Below are positions 49,601-55,200 of a stretch of DNA of 64,000 nt, piece by piece. The position numbers and the translations under genes were made by a program. Origin of the DNA: Holacanthus passer (lineage: Eukaryota > Chordata > Actinopteri > Pomacanthidae). The stretch lies in contig JAFREQ010000003.1 in assembly GCA_025331565.1 (NCBI GenBank), positions 10,533,001 to 10,597,000 on the forward strand, written 5' to 3'. The stretch's first letter is position 1; every line of letters starts with the position of its first letter. The notes beneath the pieces were generated by a model, which was not told the DNA's origin, did no database searches, and saw only the letters and a list, made by a program, of their open reading frames with translations.

Positions 49601-52390
49601 GCATCAGCACAGACTTTTGACACGGTTCACGTTTACAGCCAAGCGCTGCCTCCAGAGTCTCAGATAACTCGTATAATTAGGCTCTAATTTGATATCCAAA
49701 TGTTATCAGAAATGCAGCTAGGCTCACAGCTTTCTGTGGCATTTAAAACCAGTTATTGTCAAGTTTGACTTTTTTCTTGCAAACTGCTAAGAATCTGGAT
49801 CTTATCAGCTTGAGTCTTGTCTTGCTATGCACTCTTATCTTAGCTCAGGCATTTTGAACTCCAAACAAAGCTACAGAGCACAATGCAGAAAAACCTTTAA
49901 GATAAGTTCAATATGATTATCAAACAATGTGGCTGAGTCACCTATGATGGACATGTAGCGTCTCTATTCTGTATGTTTGACTAAGTTGGGAAGATTGACA
50001 CCATCTCACATCTATATGAAAAATATGAAGCTACTGTCAGCAGCCGATTAGACTGGAAAGACTGGAAACTGGCTTTGAAATTTAAAACTGAAGTGAAAAA
50101 AGACACATGGTTTTGTGGGTGGGTGTATTTATATGCAGGAGCCAGAATGGTATAGATCTTCTCATCCAACTCTCAGCAAGAAAGCAAATATTTCTATTCT
50201 CCAACATATCAAACTACTGCCTTATCCAGCTCGTGCAAATTGCAAAAAAAACATCTTTTCTCACTTAACCCTAGTTGGATCTAGTCATGCAGACAATCTC
50301 AGTTTTATTTGGTTGTGCTGTTTTGCATTATCAGCATTGACAACACCAGAGCATGATTGGGTCATACTTGCTTCCTGCTATGATTAGTGAGAACTCCATC
50401 AGGAAAAGTTCCCTGTGCAGAGAATGACAGGTTCCAGTGTATATATCCGCTACTGAATAAATAGTTTCCTCTTGACAAAATGGTGCTTATTTCATGCTGA
50501 TGTATCATGGAAAACGAGTTGTTTTTACAGCAGCTGTGAGTGCATGTGCCGTGCATGTACAGTACGTGCGAGCGTATAATTCCTTGTGTCTACTGCCCAC
50601 AGCAGCTGTCTGGTATTTTGAGGTTGGACTGATTTCGCTGTCATGGAACAGGGAAACTCCCAGGGGAGATCTACGGGCATTGTGTATCTGAACATAGTCT
50701 GATCCCGAGCGCTGACCTCTGCGGTCATCCTGTAGATCGCTTTAAATAAACTTCCCTCCTCTAGGAAACCACAAACCCAATGAAGCACCCTATCAGTCTA
50801 TTATCCAGCTTGGTGAAATGGTATGTACACACACCGATATGTAGGTCAAACAGGAGTCTGAGAGGTGCACATTTGTTTTCAGCATTTAGCTCATAAACTT
50901 GGAGTGAACTCTCTGATATGACACAATATTTTTCCAATCGGAGACCATGTTTTTCTTCTTGTAACTATATTCTGTGCCAAAGCTTCTCTTTCGCCAATGC
51001 AATGTCTTTTTTTTTTTTTTATGCAAGTCTTCAGCACTCAGTAGCCCTGACAGCTTCTCTGTGGACTTCAGTCACTATAAGCAGAGTGTGTCAGAAGAGC
51101 AGGACATCTCAGGATGGGTGGAGGATCCTGAACGGAAGGCTTTACATATATACCTCATTGGGGACACCAAAACAAATGCACAAATGGACATAAACACAGG
51201 CACGCACACCTAAATACACAAGTCCTCGAAGTCAGGATTTGCATGTAAACATGTCTGCTTCGGTTCAAAGAGAGGGAACTATTTTAGGTTGCTCAATAGC
51301 AAACATCTATCATCAGCTGATAATGCACGATTACGAAACAAGCCGTGCTCAGAATGAGTGACTCAGCTGACAACAACACAAGTAGGTAAATCTGCCAGAG
51401 GGAACTCTCTTAACACACACAGCTGTGCTCTGCCCATCCCTCCAACACACTCAACAACAACACAATTGAAGGTATTATTTTACAACAGTGCAAAGAGGAA
51501 TCAGATGGAGGGCAGAGGTTTGGTCAGGAGTCCTGGAGACGGTGGATGATACACAGATTACCACAGGCTGCATGATTGACTCAAACGTGACTCATGTCTT
51601 CCTGCAGCAGTTCAAGTGGTCACCCGGGGTAAACAGGCAGAGACGATCTCGATCTCAGGGAGAACTCAGCCACAAACACACTTTCAGCGATTAAAGAGGA
51701 GCACTCGCACAAAAAGGGAGCGAGTGCCAAGATTCAACAGCCCTATTAGGACTCCAACTGCCTCACTTCACCTCAAGGAATGTGTGGCCACATCCATCTG
51801 TTGCTCCTGTTTATTTAAGAGCAGGGGGAGAAAAAACAATCTCAATTTTATTTCACACAAAGAACAACTGCAATGAGTAGAGAGGAGTGTGAGGATCACA
51901 GAGCCCTTTTTAATGGGACAGTAAACAAAGCGGCTCAGGACAGCCCTTCACTCTGTGCTTCAGAACAAGAGTTGTAACAACAAAGATTGCACAAACTTGT
52001 CAGCGCTGTTTTTCTCTGCTGCCCCTGTAAAAGGCTGGATTTTACATCACTGCCTCTCTGTGGATCTTTTTACAAGCCTCGCTGAGTGCTGTTGTGCTCT
52101 TAAAGGATAGAAGGGAAGAGGGGATGGAGAGAGTGCTGATGCCGGCTTTTTTGAGAACAAAGAACATAAACCGAGAGGCTGTGTCAAACTCAGAGACAAG
52201 AGGGAGAGCAGTGAAGGTGAAGTGTCTTACCGTAGGGCCAGGCTGTCCCTTGGGGCAAGGAGATAAGGATGAAGAGGGAGATGAAGAGGAACCAGCCCTC
52301 CTTCCCAGAGATAAAGGTGCTGCTCCAGGGGCTTGTGTTGGTGCCCCCGTGGGTTTGCCCCAGCTGCCGTCCCCGTCCCGCAGACAGCAT
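29474..52390 (-). CDS. pamr1: pamr1: inactive serine protease PAMR1 (RAMP), 14 coding exons, 1187 residues
   Basis: PAMR1 is a secreted extracellular protein linked to muscle regeneration, with a protease-like domain thought to be catalytically dead. The exons, 5' to 3' on the minus strand, are 52390-52231, 44746-44570, 43649-43524, 42943-42829, 40134-39917, 39147-39040, 36586-36416, 36226-36035, 35820-34939, 34853-34677, 33571-33505, 33335-33106, 30691-30333 and 30055-29474. They sum to 3564 bases with consistent phases and one terminal TAA. Approximate residues: hydrophobic leader 34-50, Cys-rich 58-154, CUB 156-266, EGF 267-301, Sushi A 304-358, Sushi B 365-420, charged linker 423-717, Sushi C 720-774, Sushi D 777-873, trypsin-like 876-1187. 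Identity rests on near-collinear matches with human PAMR1 as remembered (CPGPEWNVMC, ACREPKVSELVR, VVVAAHCVTELGKV, VSVTDNMLCAS). Compared with human it has two more Sushi domains and the linker. It lies upstream of slc1a2 in the same orientation. Confidence 0.93.
30056..30332 (-). other. pamr1: pamr1 intron 13 (277 bp), largely a repeat fragment
   Basis: A short intron with donor GTAAGC and acceptor TTCAG. Most of it is repeat sequence (see 30093-30262), which gives an open plus-strand frame that is not a gene. Confidence 0.85.
30093..30262 (+). repeat. teleost interspersed repeat fragment
   Basis: It reads AAAGCGCTTTGTAACACATG, CACATTCACTCATTCATG, TGATGGCAGAGGCTGTCGTG, CAAGGTGCCAGCCTGCTCAT and TTTGGGGTTCAGTAT. 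This ordered series is one I have seen very often in teleost genomes. The copy sits inside a pamr1 intron with small insertions. Confidence 0.65.
30333..30691 (-). CDS. pamr1: pamr1 exon 13: N-terminal half of the trypsin-like domain
   Basis: Residues 875-994. It starts VCGKHPTFDPERPVEAHWPW and has the propeptide-type Cys877 expected to pair with the protease domain. Next comes a variable KADSQAGSLKRNDGAGTG insert. CSGALVNQRSVVVAAHCVTE follows, with catalytic-site His956 intact in AAHC. There is no Arg-Ile/Val-Val-Gly-Gly activation site; the equivalent position is occupied by the VEAHWPWLAAIYRR run, as in human PAMR1. Donor GG|GTAAGC. Confidence 0.95.
31955..32908 (+). mobile_element. decayed Tc1/mariner-family transposon in pamr1 intron 12
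   Basis: Left side starts in the inner part of a long terminal repeat (AACTGAAAAGTGCGGTGTGC, AAAAGTATCCAGCCCCC) and has lost the outer end. The right end is complete: CTTTTGCAAGCCACTGTA ends at 32908 next to TA. Between them is a partial transposase. A full element of this teleost family is about 1.6 kb as I remember it; here the middle and 3' coding part are deleted around 32743-32755. It lies opposite to pamr1. It cannot move by itself. Confidence 0.9.
32197..32742 (+). pseudogene. Tc1-like transposase, 3'-truncated
   Basis: From MKSKEHTRQVRDKVVEKFKA to HHSERTIQ, about 182 codons are open. The N-terminal paired-like helix-turn-helix is complete (GFGYKKIFQALNISRSTVQS, then IIRKW and GRPPKL), with the second HTH region (TTIGRALHKSGL). 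Only the first catalytic Asp remains, in KVLWSDETKIEFFG; the second Asp and the final Glu (PDLNPIE-type motif) are deleted. After residue Gln the frame runs into terminal-repeat sequence and ends at 32817. The reading frame is unbroken up to the deletion, suggesting a fairly young copy. Confidence 0.92.
33106..33335 (-). CDS. pamr1: pamr1 exon 12: main part of Sushi D
   Basis: Residues 798-875. It starts KTPVHKLYSSTLGRQL and ends in GSSRRTCLKTGKWSG and SCSP. Human PAMR1 as I recall has LGSSRRTCLRTGKWSG here. With the Cys of exon 11 it supplies a four-cysteine Sushi/CCP domain carrying a long insertion after the first Cys. Phase 2 in, phase 1 out; donor CCAG|GTGAGG. Confidence 0.95.
33505..33571 (-). 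CDS. pamr1: pamr1 exon 11: start of Sushi D
   Basis: A 67-base exon giving ACREPKVSELVRQRVLPPQA then PSR. The first half is almost identical to human PAMR1 from memory (ACREPKISDLVRRRVLP). It supplies the first Cys of the last Sushi domain. Acceptor TTTTTGCAG, donor CCAG|GTATGT. Confidence 0.95.
33794..33985 (+). repeat. teleost interspersed repeat, copy 1 (pamr1 intron 10)
   Basis: Contains GGGAAATAAACTTATTTGCT, TTCTTGCAGAGAGTTACATG, ATACCACTCTCATGTCTGC, AATAAAGACTGGATACAGGG and CTGGCTCTGTTCAAAGG. This resembles a repeat common in teleost introns. Related copies lie at 49978-50075 and 52951-53125. Confidence 0.65.
34567..34581. repeat. poly(A) run in pamr1 intron 10
   Basis: An A-homopolymer of about 13-15 bases in an otherwise AT-rich intron of 1.1 kb (33572-34676) that has no other recognisable content beyond the repeat copy at 33794. 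Confidence 0.8.
34677..34853 (-). CDS. pamr1: pamr1 exon 10: Sushi C
   Basis: Residues 717-776. A complete four-Cys Sushi domain: SCPPLPRLYHGF, then VEFFCNHSYALSGDARRTC, ending GTWTGKQPLC. The second half matches the single human Sushi that precedes ACREP ([20 protein letters not shown] from memory), so Sushi C is probably the orthologous module. Phase 1 both sides. Donor AGAG|GTACCC, acceptor AACCTGCAG. Confidence 0.95.
34939..35820 (-). CDS. pamr1: pamr1 exon 9: 294-residue charged, cysteine-free linker
   Basis: Residues 423-717, inserted between Sushi B and Sushi C. The frame is open through all 882 bases, with acceptor TATCCACAG and donor CACCG|GTAAGA, both phase 1, matching the neighbours. 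Glu, Lys, Thr, Asp, Asn and Gly dominate; no Cys, Trp or Met is seen. I count nine Asn-X-Ser/Thr sequons (for example LNVT, PNDT, ANQS). A more hydrophobic island lies near VIAEGENTVEIFELEV, and the last 40 residues are Glu/Lys-rich (EELEKEREEEEKNEKEKEA) and helix-prone. It is probably an extended, glycosylated stalk. I recall no counterpart in human PAMR1. The antisense strand is also open, which only reflects purine bias. Confidence 0.85.
35821..36034 (-). other. pamr1: pamr1 intron 8 (214 bp)
   Basis: A compact intron with donor CAAG|GTCGGA (weak) and acceptor TATCCACAG. Introns 7 (36227-36415, 189 bp) and 9 (34854-34938, 85 bp) are also small, so exons 7 to 10 form a tight cluster within about 1.9 kb. 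Confidence 0.85.
36035..36226 (-). CDS. pamr1: pamr1 exon 8: Sushi B
   Basis: Residues 359-423. Four-Cys Sushi domain: VERVCTLPPKPTHGDHF, LQYLCYQPYELSGNSQRTC, NNTWSGTPPVC. It shares the (S/P)Y-LSG--RTC pattern with Sushi C, which suggests the two arose by duplication. Phase 1-1 exon; acceptor CTCTCCAG. One Asn-Asn-Thr sequon. Confidence 0.94.
36416..36586 (-). CDS. pamr1: pamr1 exon 7: Sushi A
   Basis: Residues 302-359. Canonical Sushi with GCHRPPVPIHGSTEG, ITFRCDPGFELRG, AAICLSDGTWSAPAPQC: four Cys, the conserved aromatic and Gly after Cys2 and the GTWS Trp. It is less like B, C and D than they are to each other and has no human PAMR1 equivalent I can recall. Phase 1-1; acceptor CCATTCAG, donor TGCG|GTAAAA. 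Confidence 0.92.
36587..39039 (-). other. pamr1: pamr1 intron 6 (2.45 kb)
   Basis: AT-rich sequence with no repeat that I recognise. It contains one possible 51-base cassette exon at 38705-38755, described separately. Confidence 0.8.
38705..38755 (-). other. pamr1: possible pamr1 cassette exon (51 nt)
   Basis: Flanked on the minus strand by TTTCTGCCCAG and ACCAG|GTTCAG. The 51 bases fit phase 1 on both sides and are open: EADSDSLSQGRGLWFGP, inserted between the EGF and Sushi A. From memory human PAMR1 has two isoforms that differ by 17 residues, the same length; I do not recall the position. The donor is weak and no alignment was possible. Confidence 0.35.
39040..39147 (-). CDS. pamr1: pamr1 exon 6: EGF-like domain
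   Basis: Residues 266-302: ACSSSPCLHDGTCVLDSS, then YHCACLAGYTGKRCEN. Six cysteines in the standard EGF pattern. Human as remembered has ACSSSPCFHDGTCVLD and KCACLAGYTGQRCEN. The first Cys lies in the first five bases of the exon, so it depends on using the acceptor TTTACAG ending at 39148. A second AG seven bases inside (CTGCAG, exon start 39140) would remove it. Donor AATG|GTGAGT. Confidence 0.93.
39382..39820 (+). repeat. (GT)n-associated teleost interspersed repeat
   Basis: A GT run with CG interruptions (39382-39420) leads into TTTAGACCTTGAGAATGAGA, ACATTTCTGGAAAGTAAAGA and CATTTTGGTGTGTCCTCA, and ends in a degenerate GGTTAGGGTAAGGGATTAGG array near 39770-39795. This series is familiar from teleost introns. 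It occupies much of pamr1 intron 5. Confidence 0.6.
39917..40134 (-). CDS. pamr1: pamr1 exon 5: C-terminal part of the CUB domain
   Basis: Residues 193-266: RFMMLSLEFHQSCRYDYVEV, RDGDSINSRVIGRFCGNNRP, LHILFVSDGYKNFDGFFATF. These are the CUB Cys-X-YDYVEVRDG and FCG motifs, with the acidic residues that bind calcium in many CUBs (Tyr-Asp, Asp-Gly and Asp of SDG). Only a GC donor (CTCAG|GCAGGT, last exon base 39917) keeps the frame with the full EGF exon. A normal GT lies four bases later. Confidence 0.94.
40135..42828 (-). other. pamr1: pamr1 intron 4 (2.7 kb)
   Basis: Contains a GT microsatellite at 40584-40610 and a CpG-richer patch at 41040-41300 with short open frames on both strands that I cannot assign. 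Otherwise AT-rich and unremarkable. Confidence 0.75.
40584..40610. repeat. (GT)n microsatellite
   Basis: About 13 GT units in pamr1 intron 4. Confidence 0.97.
42829..42943 (-). CDS. pamr1: pamr1 exon 4: N-terminal part of the CUB domain
   Basis: Residues 155-193: CGGVIRKRQGHLVLESYPNN, then ARCEWTIQVDRPFTIELR. This is the CUB opening with Cys, GHL and LESYP, and the second Cys before EWTI. Human as remembered reads CGQVLRAPKGQILLESYPLNAHCEWTI. Enters in phase 1 and leaves in phase 2. Donor TCAG|GTAAGA, acceptor TTTTCAG. Confidence 0.95.
43524..43649 (-). CDS. pamr1: pamr1 exon 3: Cys-rich N-terminal region, part 2
   Basis: Residues 113-155: GCSIFENCKRCNNGTWGPRD, then GKYCAECRPGWSGGDCMK. Human has CTIFENCKSCRNGSWG and KGFYCAECRAGWYGGDCMR from memory. 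The GWSGGDC end is EGF-like. One Asn-Gly-Thr sequon. Phase 1 in and out; acceptor TTTTCCAG, donor GA|GTAAGT. Confidence 0.95.
   Translation of the reverse strand, partial: GAVYLRTVNGVTTGHGAPEMTSSLTANTAPSVGLAGLVETA
44570..44746 (-). CDS. pamr1: pamr1 exon 2: Cys-rich N-terminal region, part 1
   Basis: Residues 54-113: DYRYLYNHCPGPEWNVMC, RGCCEYDVIRCKCPLQG, VPCCRNAINECDPCIIHPG. It matches human CPGAEWNIMCRECCEYDQI and IPCCRNEENECDSCLIHPG as remembered. Ten cysteines in 60 residues. Phase 1 in and out; acceptor TTCTTCAG, donor CCAG|GTAGAA. Confidence 0.95.
49115..49321 (+). other. coding-like segment inside pamr1 intron 1, unassigned
   Basis: Plus-strand frame of 68 codons with strongly G/C-biased third positions in an AT-rich intron; it includes AVAQLHVFDGDPETDIIIAR and EVVTEIHVSPVTLRL before TGA. 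The minus strand is also open and has a CTGCAG|GTTAGC acceptor-like site near 49300. I recognise neither product. Alternatives are a conserved enhancer, a decayed exon or chance. Confidence 0.2.
49978..50075 (+). repeat. teleost interspersed repeat, copy 2
   Basis: Partial copy of the family at 33794: GACACCATCTCACATCTATATG, AATATGAAGCTACTGTCAGC, AGACTGGAAAGACTGGAAAC. Diverged. Confidence 0.5.
52231..52390 (-). CDS. pamr1: pamr1 exon 1: start codon and leader
   Basis: Residues 1-54. ATG at 52390 in the context CAGCATGC is the only Met in the exon. Thirty-odd polar residues (MLSAGRGRQLGQTHGG and onward) precede a hydrophobic core, GWFLFISLFILISLPQGTA, which fits a signal peptide cleaved near Gln-Gly-Thr-Ala. 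Human PAMR1 begins directly with a short leader as I recall it, so the N-region here is unusually long. Donor TACG|GTAAGA, phase 1, matching exon 2. Confidence 0.8.
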
Positions 52391-52640
52391 GCTGCAGTCT
52401 GGAACTCTGTTTACTTTCTGAACTCAGCTGACATCACCTTCTCTCGGCCCTTCAGTCCTTCCCTCCCCCTCCCTCCATTTCTCCCTCTCTCTCTCTCACT
52501 TTCTTTCTCTCTTAGTTTCTCTCTCTCTCTCTTCTCTTTGGCTTCAGGTTACAGCCCAGCCTAGCAAGGAGTTCCACTTGCAGTGGTCTCCAAAAACTCC
52601 ACTCGCTCCTCTCAGAGGATGACGTCACTGCCTGTGAATG
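52391..52640 (-). promoter_or_regulatory. pamr1: pamr1 5' flank: pyrimidine-rich tract and CRE-like site
   Basis: A perfect TGACGTCA palindrome (CREB/ATF consensus) lies at 52620-52627, about 230 bases before the start codon. Between it and the ATG, 52455-52545 is a CT-rich tract on the plus strand, purine-rich in the direction of transcription. No TATA box is clear. The transcription start is not determined. Confidence 0.4.
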
Positions 52641-52682
52641 AATGCAGGCTCCAGCGTTTTTATGCTTAACTCGTTATGGTGT

Positions 52683-52708
52683 CACACACACACACACACG
52701 CACACACA
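52683..52708. repeat. (AC)n microsatellite
   Basis: AC run broken once by CG, just upstream of pamr1. Confidence 0.95.
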
Positions 52709-52950
52709 ACTGGGGGCAAACACATAACAACCGGTTTATGTTCTACATTATGTGCCTGCCACACTGTCAAGACCAATCATGTGGTGATAGAGTTTATATC
52801 TGCTTCACTGCTTATGTGTTCATGTCTAAAAAATCTCGAAGTCAGTGTTATTCAACTTCACACCTTGACAAGTTTGAAAGCAGAAGCTGTCTGTAGTGTC
52901 AGCGAGCAGAGGGTGTGTTAAGCAATAGCATTCAGTCATTAATTAAACTG

Positions 52951-53125
52951 AGATTAAAGGAATTGTTTGATATTTAGTGAAATACGCTTATTTGCATTCT
53001 TGCAGGGAGTTTGATGAGAAAATGACCTACCATTCATGATTCATACCATCCTCATATCTGGATGCCAAATATGAAGCTACAGCCAGGAGATCTTAAAAGC
53101 TCAATTACTAACAAGCGACATCTCT
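52951..53125 (+). repeat. teleost interspersed repeat, copy 3
   Basis: Contains TTAGTGAAATACGCTTATTT, GCATTCTTGCAGGGAGTTTG, ATGAGAAAATGACCTACCAT and ATATGAAGCTACAGCCAGGA, matching copies 1 and 2 in order and orientation. Confidence 0.65.
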
Positions 53126-55119
53126 TTTGCTCAATCCGACAAACACTGTAACAACAATTTGATGTTTTACAGAGGGTTATATGCCAAACTATTTCTCTGC
53201 TGGGACTAAGGATTTTATTTTCTACACCAATTTTTCCTAATGAGCCTAAATTCCATCAGAGCAATATCATATAATCACACAGACTGTACACTTACATGCA
53301 AATAGTATGAAATCACATACTTAAGTTCTTTATAAGAATAAAAATGTGGTTGATGTTCTGCAAATGAAACAGTGGAGAAAATTAATTGAGATAGTTTTAC
53401 CCTTAATCGCAAACCTGCTCTCAACTTTCAAACAGACTACAACAACAGAGATGGAGCCAGTGAAAAGAAACATTTTTATAATGGTTGTTGTTTTTCATGA
53501 TCTCTTGGGTGTGTTTTATTTCAGCTGGATGCAGCACTGGAATTAATTCATTTGTTGTTCTTTGCTCACTTGGACTCCAGGCTGCATGCAAGAGCTAACA
53601 GGCAATACAGATCAAACGGCTCAGAGCAGGAGAATCAAATATCCCAAGCAGTTTCCTAAAACAGCAGGATTTAGACCATAGAGGGAACACATGGGCAGTG
53701 TTTCAGTCTCTGTATGTGTTTGGTGGAGAAACTGAAATATGGACTGAAATCATGGGAGTTTATGAAGAACCTATAGGACTGATGACTGGGGGATGCACAG
53801 AGAGAGAGCAGGGAAAAAAGGGAATCAAGGAAGAGAGGGGGAAAGGAAATATTGTCTCTTTCTATCCACCTTTCACCACCTCTACTCTCTCTCTACTGTT
53901 TGTCCAGATGCTGAATGGTTTATTTTGTGAAACCCAAGGCTTTCAGGTTAATGTGGACACTGGTTTATTATTTTCAGAGAGAACCACAGCTGCAGTCTGC
54001 TCTGTCAGAAGAATACAGATGAGATCATATAGACCAATCTCAGGGTAACATACAGTACATAGAAAAGGTAACTTTGAACCTATTTTTAATCTTTAATTAA
54101 GTGTTTTTTGATCTTCCATCCAATTACAAATACAATTCTGTCATAGACAGGATAAGCACTGGATGAACAAGAAGTTATGACACGGATAATTGTGTAGCAA
54201 TGGGAAAATTTGTGCATCTCCAAAGCCCCATAGTTATGCTATTCTATACTCTGAGCCTACTGGAACTTGAGGGAGAAAAAAATCTCAATCATTGCAGAAA
54301 TAAATCAAAAAGGGGTCAAGATACCAGGTTAAAAAACATTATTGTTTACATTCTGTTGTAGTTAATACCGCCCTAGTTAGATGTTTTTGTGAGATCACAT
54401 ACTGATGTTATTTTGCACGTCTGATTCACTTTTCTAAAAAAAATTCTAAATTACCAAAATTGGAGATACATGGTTTTCGCTGGACAAAATAATGTCTGAG
54501 TATGGACGCCACAGAGCAGGGTCATCGTAAATCTGATGTGTACTTCTATCATGTTGTTGTTAGTATGTGTTTGACTATAGGCCAGAGCCCTGCTGATACC
54601 TTCATTCATCATTACTGTAGTAGAGACATTCTCCAACATTTTCTCATGACCCACAGATCATTCTCATCCTGGGCCGCATTACAGAAGCTCCTCAGTTGGC
54701 ACCACAGTGACGGTGGTTGATCAAAGAGGAAGGGCCCCCTGCCCACAGCGCACAGTAAAATCTCATTACCAAGCGCATGAAGGAAATGGTGCGGTAGGGG
54801 CACAACAAATTACCTGGGAGCCATTACACTTAATGGCATCCACTGTTGACTACACATTTGTTACAGAAGGTTTTTTTCAGAGGCCATTTGTAAAAGTAAG
54901 CACAGTCCCAAAATGCTGTCGGATCCGCTCATTATTAATGGCGTTCGCGTTGAGGTCCCAGAGGTCTCGCTGGGGTCAGACAAAATGAAGGTGTCTAACT
55001 ATGGAGCCATGTGGTTTTAATATTAAGGAATCTAATCATGGCATCACATTCATCCCATTTCTATGGTTACCCAGCGGACACACAGTAAACACGAGCACCT
55101 TTTTTTTTTCCCCCTGCAG

Positions 55120-55200
55120 CTAATGCTCTCACTGTATCATGGCACGACCTGCAGTCTCCATTAGACGCGGTGGATGGAAACTAGGCCGTCTGCTTCACAG
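55120..55200 (+). other. exon-like segment with strong splice sites, no open frame
   Basis: A long pyrimidine tract and CCCCCTGCAG end at 55119 and CACAG|GTAAGA follows at 55200/55201. The 81 bases between have a stop in all three plus-strand frames. It could be a non-coding RNA exon, a 5'UTR exon or a decoy. Confidence 0.25.

Larger units (their letters stand above)
44747..52230 (-). other. pamr1: pamr1 intron 1 (7.5 kb)
   Basis: Mostly AT-rich non-coding sequence. It contains one GC-richer segment with coding-like codon use (49115-49321) and a repeat copy at 49978-50075. A T18 run lies near 51003. Confidence 0.8.
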
